A stretch of 64,000 nucleotides of DNA from the NCBI GenBank assembly GCA_900708905.1, contig CAADRB010000004.1, forward strand, positions 3,500,110 to 3,564,109. Reading direction: 5' to 3'. This document shows positions 53,560-64,000 of the stretch, in pieces. The stretch comes from Hymenolepis diminuta (taxonomy: Eukaryota > Platyhelminthes > Cestoda > Cyclophyllidea > Hymenolepididae). Every line of letters starts with the position of its first letter. Within the stretch, counting starts at the first letter, position 1. The translations under genes and the position numbers were made by a program. Under the pieces are notes generated by a model. It saw only the letters and a list, made by a program, of their open reading frames with translations. It was not told the origin of the DNA and ran no database searches.

Positions 53560-55809
53560 AAAAGTACCTCAAGGTCATTGCGTGATTTTGTCCTAAGCTA
53601 TTTATTTGATTACGATTAAATTCGTTTTCCTTTTTGCAGTTTTTTCTAATTTTTGTGTCTGGGGAAAGGGAGAAGGGGGGAGGAAGGATTGTAAATTTTA
53701 GCCTATCCTGACCGATATACCAGTAAAATACGGGGATGTATAGTTCAATAGAAATGAATACCTGTGAGATTTGGCGTTTCGGTTGTTTACGGATTGTGAG
53801 TCATGGAGATTTATTCTTATTTAGTAACTCGCCATATCCGTGTTAGTTTTCACACCAAAAAACCGCATGCACAGGTGGGTGGAGCAGGATTTATTCTGGT
53901 CCGCTAAATATGGCGTAGGCAGTACATGGATTGATAGGAGAGTAGAAGTTTAATCAATCGGACATCAAGCACTATCGAACAGACTATAGCGGGATGTAGG
54001 TAAGAAAATACGTTCATTGTGTTTTCCAGAAATGACATTCAATGTGGGGTAGCCCTGAATTGGTCTAACCAAGTATTTTGGGTTTGCAGTATTAACGAAT
54101 TCGGTCAATATGATTACCGCTTTAAAATAACGAAGAATACAAATTAACTTTGTAAATAATAACGAAACGCTTCAATTCACTGAAGGGGGAGTAAGATAGA
54201 CTGATTTTCCTTTAAATCGAAATTAAAGGATGAAGAATGTCAAAGCAAACATGAAACCCCATATATTATTCCAACAACTCATAGTTAAACCTGCTTCATA
54301 ATTGCGTAAGTTAATAGTGCCTTACGCCTAAAAAGGGTGAAAATTATTCACATAATGTGAATGAGTAAACTTGCATGAAAAGAGGTGAAAAAATGGATTC
54401 CGGAAATCCCATGAAGTTACATAACGAAATCAAGTCTAAAAATATCAACCAAGAAATTCAAATCGACAAGAAGTCCGAAAAACGTCAAAACAAGCTGAGA
54501 ATAGTTCGAGAGTACTTACTACGTTTTCAGGAGATCAAGGTACAATTATTACCAGCAGTACAGCAGCCTTAGTAGCAAGTAACAATTTTTGATTCAGAAC
54601 GATAAGATGACGGCTAACCTGAACAATAACATTCCCCACATAGGCATCCCAATTGTATGCAGAAATACCCAAATAGCAGCCAATAACCATGTGGAGCATA
54701 GATGATCAGACATGACTGGCAACTCATGGAGAAAAGTTTGTAATCAATAAATTCCAAATTGTTCTAACGACATGAGTGACTTTTCTTATGTCTGGCACGT
54801 GGCCCCGGTTCACATCCCATTACAGCCAGACAACAAGAGTTGAGCTGAAATACTGGTGTATCGGAAAATCGCTGCGGAATGAGAGAGAGTAGTAGGAAAT
54901 ATGATGACTGAGCATAAACGCTAAAGAAGCGGCTTAAACGAGAATTTGAGAGAAAGACAAACTATGGTATGTTGATAGGCGTTGCCAAATTTCATGTTTA
55001 TTAACTCACAGTTTGATAGAGTTAGTCGTAGTTAGTTTGGTACAATGTCATTGATTTGGCAGTGTTTCGTTTTTAAAAAACTCCTAGAATGTTATTACAG
55101 AGGAAATGAAGTTGGTTGAAACTGTATTTGGATTTAAAAAATAAAATTAATTTCATCAGGGTATGACAGAGAACTTTTAAGAGGATCCACAAATTACGGC
55201 TTTTAATATCAGTAGTTTCACTGGACTACCATATTTATGGGCCCGAATATGATTAGTTCTAGAACAAAATAATCATTTGGTCACTGGGTTTAATTTGGTT
55301 GGATATGATAGATAGTTTTACCGTTAAAACAATACTTTCTCTACCTATAGTAAAATACTACATCTTAGTAACAATTGGTACCTTAGATAAATCTTCATGC
55401 AAATAACATATATTCTTGTAGTTACAATCACGATTATTATATCTGCATAGTGCACCACAGCTGTAATATTAGACGAAATGTATTTTTATCCCTTGAATTA
55501 TAGACACGACGAAAATCAACACTCTTTAAAAAATGCGCGTAATTTTTTGTATATAGTGTACAATATAATTCATTTATAAAGTACAATAATTGAAGGCACG
55601 GCATCATTACTAAGTGATTTTAAGAAAATGGTTATAATCATGTAAATAAGACCAAATAAGCAGTTATAAAATTGTAATAAAAACTGCAAAATGTGACAAA
55701 ATTAAAAATAAAAACACATTTAGTGGGGAAACTACACAAGGTATTAACTAAAAGAAATGAGATTTACCTATCGTATATTAAACGCGCGTGCATTGAGATT
55801 CCTTCCTTC
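53560..55809. other. Intergenic region between PI4K2 and ZC3H15
   Basis: 2.2 kb of AT-rich spacer. A 65-codon charged open stretch at 54375-54572 ends near a possible donor but has no partner exon. The B-box-like GGTTCACATCCC near 54808 lacks an A box. No gene is supported. Confidence 0.6.
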
Positions 55810-58416
55810 ATGCCTCCGAAGAAGAAGGGTGCTGATGGGCCTTCCAAAAAGGCTCTTGAGAAGGAAAAGAAGAAGATTATAGAGGATAAAACTTTTGGAT
55901 TAAAAAATAAAAAGGGAGCTAAACAGCAGAAATTTGTCCAGCAGGTGCAAAAGCAGGTCACTTATGGGAATAAATCTTTTCGAGATGTAAGTTTTTCTGT
56001 TATTTGATTATATGTTTTTAATAAGATCGAAAAAATTCAGCAAGAAAAAGAGGCTAAAAAGAAGAAGAGTGATGATGATGAAATTAATCAGCTTTTTAAA
56101 CCAGTCGTTGAACTTCAAAAACTCTCTAAAGGTTATTTCTCCTACTCGATTATTGAGTGCTTCTAGGTGCTGATCCAAAATCTGTTCTCTGCATATTTTT
56201 TAAACAGGGAACTTGTACCAAAGGTGATAAATGTAAGTTTTCGCACGATTTAAATGTCGAGCGAAAGACGGAAAAGAGGAATCTTTATGAGGATGAGAGA
56301 AATGAAATGGATGAATGGAATCAGGAAGAACTTGAAGATGTCATTGCTAAAAAACATGGTGAAAAAAATAGGGGTCTTCCTCCAACCACCATTATTTGCA
56401 AGTACTTCCTTGATGCCGTCGAAGTGGGCAAATATGGATGGTTTTGGAACTGTCCAAACGGTGACAATTGTCACTACCGCCATGCACTTCCTCCTGGATT
56501 TGTCCTCAAAAAGGATAAAAAGAAGATGGAAGAGCAAAAAGAAGACACTATTACCCTGGATGAACTTATCGAAACGGAGGTAATGCTACCAATTTAATTA
56601 CCTTGTATTTATTATTGTAGCTAGCTTTCGTTAATCCTACTTTCTTGTTATAGCGTCGTGCTCTTGGAATGAATCAGACCAAAGTCACTCCTGAAACTTT
56701 CTTGGCATGGAAGAAGCGAAAAGTGAGCTTATTTACTAAATATTTTATTCATTTCTTTCTCCTTTAACTTCTAGCGAGCAGAAAAGATTGCCGCTGGAGA
56801 GCTCGAAAAGAAAAAGAAACAATCAAATTTTGCTCAAGGACGTCTTATTGGTGTAAGTTTTCCCCATCCCATCTCCCATCTACTTTATTACCATGGTAAT
56901 ATTGCGAATCTTCGGTTTGCAGATCTCTGGTCGTGAAATGTTCGAATTCAATCCCGACTTTGTTAACGAGGGCGAGGAAATCGATGGTGACGTTGCTGAT
57001 TCTCGTCTTCGGGAGCAAGATGAAAACGAGGTTAGTCTCCCTTTGAACCTCCCTATTGCGGTGACTGTACTTAAAACTTGGACATAAAATTTCCTGTTTT
57101 ATTTCGTCTTGCTAGGAGGAGTTTGAAGTTCATGACATTGATATCAACGCTTTCGCTGTTGATATTGCTGATAATATTGGTGAGTATTTTTACTGTTGTC
57201 ACCTTCTTCCTATATTGGCACTTTGTCTTGATATGCGCGCCACTCTTGCTCGAGTTCCTTTCCTTAATTAATAAGCCATTGGCAAATTTAAGTCATGTGC
57301 CTACTGTGCGTGCTGTCGTTCATAGGTTGCATCATATGTTTAAATTGGTCCATCTTGCCTAGCTTATGTCAGGCGAAGAGCATTTGCTGGTAACTGGATA
57401 CCAACAGTGCAGTTACTCTATTGGCAATTCTTGAGATACGTTGAGTTTAGTCAGTGTATCTTGAGTTAAGGAAGGTCATCCTTATTGAACAATTGCATTC
57501 AGTTGTCGATTGTTAAGTCGAAAGATGAAAGGATTCAGTGAGGTGAATGGCCAGCCTTGTTGGTTGATTCTGGTCAACAAGAGGGGCCGTAGAGTGCCAG
57601 TTCCAAGGTGTCTTAACTCCACTTAAATCGGGAATTGAAGTGTGGCTAGTTTTTATAGATTCCTGCTTTTCGTAATATTTACCTCACAATGCTACCTCAC
57701 AACGTCCCCAATGTGAGGGTAAATTGTGCACCTGTGTTGCCCTAATACAGAGTTATGTATCACCTTATATAAGAATGGTTGTCTACCATGACTGCGTTTA
57801 TATATTACTTGCATATAGTTAGCCTGTTAGGCAGTAACGTAGCAGGGACGAGAACGAAAGAATGACAATCGAAAAATAGAGTTTTGCTTGAGGCTTCCTG
57901 TAAATTTCCGAATCTCATTGAAGAATTATTTGTTTAGAATGGCTTCGCAGGCCTCCTTCGGGACTGAGGAGGGATATATTGGGTATTAGATTTAAATCCC
58001 CCATTGACCGTCACTTATTGGGAACTTTTGAAGTCCGTTAGATGTGCTAGTAGGATTCATACCTGTTAGTGCATTAGTCTTTGTTTCTTCAAGTAAGCCT
58101 CTGAGAAGAACCTCACTGTTTAAATAGTCCACTTCTATGATGTGAATTTAATTTAATAATTCGATGTGTTCATTCTAGAAGCGGGTGATAGTGTAATCGC
58201 GACCGGTGAGCAGAATGGTGAACAACCCGGCCCCTCCAAAAAGGGTACGTCTTTCACTACTAATACCATATAAGTAGAATTTTTATTTTTTTTATTATTT
58301 ACAACTAACGCTGTTTATTACATTCAGACACCCTTGTCATTGACGAAGACCTCTTCAATGATGCTGACTTGGATGAACTTGAAGAGAATCTCGAGGACCT
58401 GGAGTTGAAAGAATGA
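55810..58416 (+). CDS. ZC3H15: ZC3H15 / DFRP1 homologue (CCCH zinc-finger partner of DRG1)
   Basis: Exons: 55810-55986, 56041-56131 (or from 56026), 56167-56579, 56654-56722, 56775-56852, 56923-57030, 57116-57179, 58179-58244 and 58328-58416, giving 384 or 389 residues (human 426). Known role: binds and stabilises the developmentally regulated GTPase DRG1, which acts with translating ribosomes. Seen: [15 protein letters not shown] then [19 protein letters not shown], a near-invariant start of the family; LFKPVV; a first CCCH finger C-x7-C-x5-C-x3-H ([19 protein letters not shown]); a second finger ending [33 protein letters not shown]; and the acidic C-terminal [13 protein letters not shown]. 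Introns within the first half are as short as 35 bases. Identity is very firm; the only doubt is the acceptor of exon 2. Confidence 0.93.
57180..58178 (+). other. ZC3H15 intron 7
   Basis: The only long intron of this gene (1 kb, phase 1). Its 5' part is open for about 90 codons in another frame without similarity. Nothing else is seen. Confidence 0.7.
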
Positions 58417-61400
58417 TATGGCCGAACAACATCTCCACCGCCTGTCTTATTCCCTTATAAAATATCATTGCATGTCACGCCCCCTAACTCTTTGCATGAC
58501 AAGAGCTATCCGTTTGTATAAAGTGCAGGACTTATGTAGTAGAGTGATATTTCTACCGCTGAGAGGGTGGGTCAGAGGGCATTGTGTTGTAAATTTGAAA
58601 AGAAAGTGGGAAGGGAGGCCTTTGGTCAATGGTTTTACATATTCGTTCAGCCGAATATCAACTCGGCTCTCGGTGCGTATTTGGTCATTTCAGTTGGGTT
58701 CTAGACCCATCAGTATGGTGAAGGCCGAGGAAATATGTGAGAAGGTGTGCTTCACTCGCTTGATTATTACCAACTATGCGACAATTGTGCAGTGTTTGCT
58801 AATCGGATTATTATTTCGTTATCGACGATTGACAGCATATTCCATAATTAGAAAGTGAGTTAGAAATGCAATTGTCAATACTCGCACCCGAGTCTGGTGG
58901 AGTCGTTCAATAGTATTGATGGTAGTGTAGAAGGATTTTTGGACTGGGGCTTTCTAGATGGGTCTAGGTGTGGATTTTGTAGGATATCCTGAATATCACC
59001 TTGTTGTTATTGTCGGAGGTATAACACATTTGATCTGGAGCTGTTAAGGCCAAGTCGAGTGGTCTTGATGCCTCTAGGTCTGAAAGTGATTGATTAAGCT
59101 ATGAAGATGAAAGAGAAATCACCTGATTTTAACCTAGGTGTGTTGAGGATATGGTGATACAGTCTACTTCTAGAACAATTATTATCGACTATCGATATTA
59201 GTAGATAGTCCCGTCTGTTAAGACTATGGCTAATAGACTCCTAAAAACAATTCCGTTCTTTATTAACCCTGCATTCGACGTAATCAGCCGCTCGTCCGTT
59301 TATTTTGAGTACCTTGAAGTTCTGCAGTTCGGAAATTTTGGTTCGGCTATCATAGGATATGTGGTTCTTGGCTTTGTTGACGAGTATAGAAATTCACACG
59401 CCTCAAAATGGGTTCGATTTTAACTCAAGTCCGTGAACTTCGACTATAAACTTAAAAGATCTTAAAATGAACAATCACTTTTAAACGGCAGAGATCTGAT
59501 CTCAACAAATGTCAGAAACAGTCCCTCTTTCCTTCCCTCAAGGTGCCACTATTACGATGAACTTTCTCAATTATTTAAGTAACGATTGCGATATTCCTCG
59601 CTACACTTGCAAGAAAAAAGAGATGGCTAACACAGGTACCAATGCACACGAATTCATTCACACGGACATCCAATAGAGAACCGTCTAATCAAGTTTGAAA
59701 TGTGATGTTTAGTTTGGCACGCGATTATCAAACACGGCATCTTGGCTGAAAGTATGCCAGTTAAAACTGAAATAAAATGTCACATTAACAGGGAATTTCA
59801 TTTGATATTTTGAGGGTGGGAACATAGGGTCACTGGACGTTGACTAAATAATACTGGGAAATGGAGGGGGGAATTTAAAGATGAATGATGAAATAAACGC
59901 GAAATATGTATACTTAGGTAGTCTTTTGTATTGAGGGGACATCTACGATTTTATAGACTGATCGCTTCAGGCAATTACCAAATTATCAATTCTCTTTAAT
60001 TATTTATTTGCGTTTCTGTTGCCTTATTAGATCTAATTTTGTTCCCCAATTGAAGGAAATCACTTTGGTAGACATAATGCTAGTGACGCAGATGGGTGTT
60101 GTGTGGTAACATCCGATGTCCTCTCATGCATGCAATGAAGAGGTCTAGAAGCATTGTCAGTAAGTTCATGGAGAGTTCTCTTGCATCAAGTTGAAAGATC
60201 TCGATTTTGACCACCACTGCTACATTTGTTTTTGCAGAGACCTAATCACTGATGATTTTGCTCTCTGCGGTTCTGCACCAAGTGTGAGTGCTGCCTCTGT
60301 TGGTTCCAACATTATTTAGTGCATTTTTTGTCTGTGCGTTACAGAAAGGTATCCTTTCTGTTACTCTTTGTATAATTTAGTCAATAGAAGTTTGACCATT
60401 TCTGGTTCTTGGCTCTCGACGCACTTCAAAATTGCTACCTTGAGGTGGCCGTAGGGTATTTTGGACTGTTTTCAATTGAGCTTATCATAAAATCTGCCCA
60501 AAGAGTAAACAGAGACATCGCACTTCTTGATTTACTATTTCGGAACTTTTTACCGAGTATAATGTAGCAGCCTGTGGTATAATTTTTAAAGAGGAGTGCA
60601 CGTAATTGAATTTGACTACTATCTGTGATACCTGGTGGCTTCATTTCGCCTGATTGACTCTACCCATCACGTGATTGCTATTTTTCCTCGCTTTCATTCT
60701 TGTATGTGTAACCCGGATTCACCAAGTCGCTCATTCGCATTTTTACTGGCCATGATGACTTTATTCAAATTTTTACAAGTACACGACCTACGTGAGTGCC
60801 TGAGGCTGTGTGCGAAAAATGAATTTAGGTCATAGGATGGTTTTAAGGCCAGAGGGTATTCAATAATAAAAATTCACAATTTAGTTATAATTTAAATTAT
60901 TTTTCATGACGCATTACTTATTTTCGCCAATGTAGGCAGGAAATAGGAGGCATTCCCAGTTCTCTTCATAAATATCAGATTAGAGTTAATGGCGGTGATA
61001 ACCTGCACACTTCGTGTTTCTAATCTGACTGGATTTTTACTTTTAGAAGGAACTATATAACTGCCTAGTAGTCGCAAATTTTAGTTACATCATCTAAAAC
61101 ACAAGGAGTGTCAAAGTCCTATTTAAACGCAGAATATATTCCTAGCATTTTAGCTTTTGCCTCTAGAATTTGAGAGCGCTAATTGCTAAAAAACAAGGGT
61201 TGGAGAAGTACTTTTCGCCCAAAACTTTGGCTTAAATCTCTCCTCAAAAATTATTTACCATAAACAATATAACTCGAAATTACTTTTGAAACTTTGTTGC
61301 TTATTTTGGCTAGAAATCGACTAATAAAATGCTTTTGGGACTTCACTCTGTGAAATTCACAAATGCGAAACTGTACTTACATAGTCTATACATTTGATGA

Positions 61401-61732
61401 CGGAATTATCTGCTTCAAAAAATAACATATTAATCTAAATTTACGCTTGAGCTATGAACTGCGCTTTTGACTCATTATTTTTTACTAAAACATACCTCAA
61501 TCTAATGTCAGGAAAAGATCCATATCCATCGAAACTAACATGGGAACATAAATTTCCAACATATCTTTGTTGTGGTACATTCACGAAAATTGTCGATCAC
61601 GTGTTTTCATTAAGACTTTCTTACTGACTATTAAATTTCAAGTATATGTGTGCATCATCAAATAAATCCTATATTCAATAATTGGTCCAAAATGTAAACG
61701 TTGATCCAATGAAAACTGAGATAAGACTTCAA
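58417..61732. other. ZC3H15 3' UTR and intergenic region
   Basis: 3.3 kb. A 146-codon open stretch starts one base after the ZC3H15 stop (58418-58858) but reads as untranslated sequence. The AATAAA motifs I notice first lie near 59771 and 59892, too far to assign with confidence. No RNA gene or repeat was recognised. Confidence 0.55.
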
Positions 61733-61784
61733 CCAATCGGAGTTGCGATTCGGTTTTAATACATGATATCGCACAACTATATAA
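61733..61784 (+). promoter_or_regulatory. CCAAT and TATA elements of the secreted-protein gene
   Basis: CCAAT occurs at 61733-61737 (and again at 61706-61710) and TATATAA at 61778-61784, 38 bases before the ATG. With the usual 25-30 base TATA-to-start distance, transcription would begin near 61806-61812, leaving a 5' UTR of only a few bases. The two elements keep a classical spacing of about 45 bases. Confidence 0.6.
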
Positions 61785-61815
61785 GGTGCGAAAATTTAGA
61801 CCAAATATTAACAAG

Positions 61816-63366
61816 ATGGCATGTACTAAAATTTTGATTTACCTTCTGCTGCTTGGGTTCGTCGCAAGCGAAAATCCTGTGAAATCTTTGAAATGTGATT
61901 GTTATGCGGAGAAAATTCCCAAGCATTGTTATAAGCTCTGCCAATCTGCTACTCAACCTCCACCACCAACACGTCATGGTATTCCACAACCATGGACTCC
62001 CGTTCCGGGTTATGGACTCGGCGATGGACAAAATAATCCACGACCGCCTCCTCCTAATCCCACTCGGCCACCTGAGCCACGCCGAAGAGGACCTTGTCCC
62101 AATGGAAACTGTCCAATTCAACGGGAGTCAAATCCATCTCGAAGGATATGGGGTTTTGATTGTCCTGATGGCAATTGTAAGCAGGGATCACAACCTAAAC
62201 CACCACCGAATAACCGACAGAGGCGTAGGAGTTTTTACCAACAGGGACAACGTGGGAAAGATTCAGGCGGAATAAGACCAATTGGATGGGGAGGTAATTG
62301 TACAGATGGCTATTGTCCTCAGGGAAAACAACCCCCACCAAATTACCCTCCACGCTGTAATTGGAGACAGCAAGGACGTAATTCAAGCGAAAAAAACAAG
62401 CCGTACATTTTGAAATTTGGATCTAGTGGGCTAAATAAACCAAAACCATCACCGGAATTGATTTTAAAACCGGCAAAATATCAGGCTTGTCTAGAAGACG
62501 GTTCTTGCGGTTGTTGGGGTGGTGATAATATTTATGGATCAATGCAACAACTCCAATATAATAAAACTTCACCATGCGAACCATATGGCTGTGGCTATCT
62601 ATACGGCAGTAGCTGTGGCCTTAGATGGATGGATTTGTACACTGACTACGAAGGTTTTCCTGGACACACAAGAATAGATTTTGTAACGAAAAGTGAAATT
62701 ATAAGACTTATGCCCCACATTGATTATGATTTCGCAAATGTGCTTTTCTTCGTAGAACCAGGATTTGCTCGTTATATCATTGACAAGCACATGGATTTGC
62801 CCAATTTACTGTTTCACATGGATGAGCCTGTGCTGTACAAAATGATGCAAACTGTCCCACAACTTGATAACAGAATCAGCGGCTTCACTCCCATTGAAAT
62901 TTCGAACGTCTTTTGTCGTGTATATGATCAGTGCCATTTCATGACAAAATTCTCTGAGAAGAATAAAAACGTTATTATGTATAAAGTGAAGTACTTAGAA
63001 CATTGCAGAGGAAGAGATAGAATTACGCCTATCGATATTATAACACCCACCACTCCGGCTACGAATTCACCGGAAGATCCGTTATTCACGGAGAGTCAAA
63101 TTGTTGCTATTGAAATGAAGATTCCAAAATTCAGAGTCCTGATTCCGAGGATTACCAAGGAGAGAGCGAAGTTGGTGAAAACTCTAACCAAAAATTTCCC
63201 AAAATTGTTCATAGATCTGCCCGACGAAGTTGTAAAACGAATTAACAATTTCCTTAATACTTCCGGCGATAAGTTAGATGGGCTTAGTAACGAAGTCATT
63301 GTAGAAGGTATGATTGGCTCGTCCGTTGACGTAATATCTTTCTTAGTTAAAAGGTTGTTCATGTAA
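61816..63366 (+). CDS. Secreted Cys/Pro-rich protein of unknown function, intronless
   Basis: I do not recognise this protein. It has 516 residues, starting at the first ATG after a TATA box (an in-frame GTG at 61786 lies almost on the TATA box and is rejected). Layout: signal peptide 1-18; CDCYAEK...HCYKLC; a Pro/Arg-rich region 47-90 with runs of Pro; four copies of a C-x-(E)-(D/N)-G-x-C motif (C94-C99, C116-C121, C162-C167 and C225-C231) separated by basic Gln/Arg-rich linkers; a Cys- and Gly-rich block at 225-270; then a larger amphipathic, probably helical part (290-516) with only a few cysteines and no membrane anchor. N-glycosylation sites occur at N161, N189, N249 and N481. The lack of introns beside heavily spliced neighbours and the tight promoter suggest strong, tissue-restricted expression. 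A tegument, gland or eggshell role is conceivable but unsupported. Confidence 0.8.
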   Translation: MACTKILIYLLLLGFVASENPVKSLKCDCYAEKIPKHCYKLCQSATQPPPPTRHGIPQPWTPVPGYGLGDGQNNPRPPPPNPTRPPEPRRRGPCPNGNCPIQRESNPSRRIWGFDCPDGNCKQGSQPKPPPNNRQRRRSFYQQGQRGKDSGGIRPIGWGGNCTDGYCPQGKQPPPNYPPRCNWRQQGRNSSEKNKPYILKFGSSGLNKPKPSPELILKPAKYQACLEDGSCGCWGGDNIYGSMQQLQYNKTSPCEPYGCGYLYGSSCGLRWMDLYTDYEGFPGHTRIDFVTKSEIIRLMPHIDYDFANVLFFVEPGFARYIIDKHMDLPNLLFHMDEPVLYKMMQTVPQLDNRISGFTPIEISNVFCRVYDQCHFMTKFSEKNKNVIMYKVKYLEHCRGRDRITPIDIITPTTPATNSPEDPLFTESQIVAIEMKIPKFRVLIPRITKERAKLVKTLTKNFPKLFIDLPDEVVKRINNFLNTSGDKLDGLSNEVIVEGMIGSSVDVISFLVKRLFM

Positions 63367-63395
63367 TCGTTCTAATGAACTTATATGGTTTAATG

Positions 63396-63401
63396 AATAA
63401 A
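63396..63401 (+). promoter_or_regulatory. Polyadenylation signal AATAAA of the secreted-protein gene
   Basis: A canonical AATAAA 30 bases after the stop codon, giving a very short 3' UTR to match the very short 5' UTR. Confidence 0.75.
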
Positions 63402-64000
63402 TTCTGTAATTCAAAATTTCGACTTGTACATGTTCTGGGATGGGGTAGAGCTGTTCGTGGGTAAAGGAAACCTTCGTTTTGTCGAGTTGTAGGATTAAGA
63501 GGATTAAAAGAGTGATCGGAACAGAACGGGACGTAAGTGAATCAGTTTATACTGAATAGCTTCCTAGAAGCCGAAACCGGAATTATAGCTAGGGGCATTT
63601 AAAAGAGGTTCATTTTGGAGGGGATTCTGGTATATGTGCTATGCTGGTAATTTTAACATAAAAACAATAAATTTAATGTGATTAAGATTACGATTCCAAT
63701 CATTATATTCACTTACGGTATTACAGATTGAGCTATAAGGAAAGTTAAAGCAAATCTGTTCATCCCCCGCAGCTTCCGCAGTGATTGCTATCATTAAAAT
63801 TGTCCATTCGTGTAGGTTACAGACGTATTCTGAACTAATGCTAACTTGAGGCAGGTCATGACATCAATGTTAACCTCATCTTCACATTTATGTCTCCATT
63901 TGGAACAGTTGGCCCCTCTTGCCCCATCCCCATTCATCCCCTTGATAGGGCCTTACCTAACCCACTTAACCCGCTGTATGTTTATACTAGTTTCCAGTGG
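63402..64000. other. Downstream flank
   Basis: 600 bases to the right edge, with a C-rich stretch near 63910-63960. No feature was recognised. Confidence 0.6.

Noticed and set aside
54375..54572. 65-codon charged open stretch with a possible donor after AAG
   Set aside because: No partner exon and no similarity; it precedes ZC3H15, which has its own clear start.
58418..58858. 146-codon open stretch right after the ZC3H15 stop
   Set aside because: No similarity, unusual composition and a position in the expected 3' UTR; more likely untranslated sequence.
61786..61815. Upstream GTG start for the secreted protein
   Set aside because: It lies two bases after the TATA box, upstream of any likely transcription start, and would put a charged stretch before the signal peptide.

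Overview
The window looks like nuclear DNA of a parasitic flatworm. Reasons: it is AT-rich; spliced genes mix introns of only 33-39 bases with introns of several kilobases; the coding regions are recognisable animal families (TMEM132, TPD52/D54, type II phosphatidylinositol 4-kinase, ZC3H15/DFRP1); and it carries Ty3/gypsy LTR retrotransposon sequence. A cestode is my best guess and a trematode is possible; this rests on general style, not on a species-level match.

Left third (1-28,162): a large minus-strand TMEM132-family gene. Six coding exons are visible, including a signal peptide. The transmembrane and cytoplasmic exons lie beyond the left edge. Its introns hold a worn solo LTR and a tRNA-derived SINE-like repeat. 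Head-to-head with it, about 0.8 kb away, is a compact plus-strand TPD52-like gene (28,945 to about 31,200) with tiny introns and two candidate alternative C-terminal exons.

Middle (32,793-36,662): a Ty3/gypsy element on the minus strand with two similar LTRs, a polypurine tract and a 4-base target duplication. Its 5' internal half (gag, protease, start of reverse transcriptase) is absent. In its place, antisense to the element, is a complete intronless histone H3 gene with its histone 3' stem-loop. The H3 frame is intact but divergent (including K14E and K27M), while the adjoining pol is broken. This histone-carrying retroelement is the most unusual object in the window.

Right half: a plus-strand type II PI 4-kinase gene (37,367-53,354). 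Its proposed first exon lies upstream of two more LTRs of the same family and a gypsy protease fragment, all inside intron 1. It also has a candidate 27-base microexon. ZC3H15 follows (55,810-58,416). Last is an intronless gene for a secreted Cys/Pro-rich protein of unknown function (61,816-63,366) with close CCAAT and TATA elements.

Functionally the window mixes housekeeping and membrane-trafficking genes (PI4K2, TPD52-like, ZC3H15), a neural or adhesion-type membrane protein, and one probably lineage-specific secreted protein. There is no sign of co-regulation beyond the shared TMEM132/TPD52 divergent promoter region. All exon boundaries were derived by hand from GT/AG sites, reading-frame phase and family similarity.
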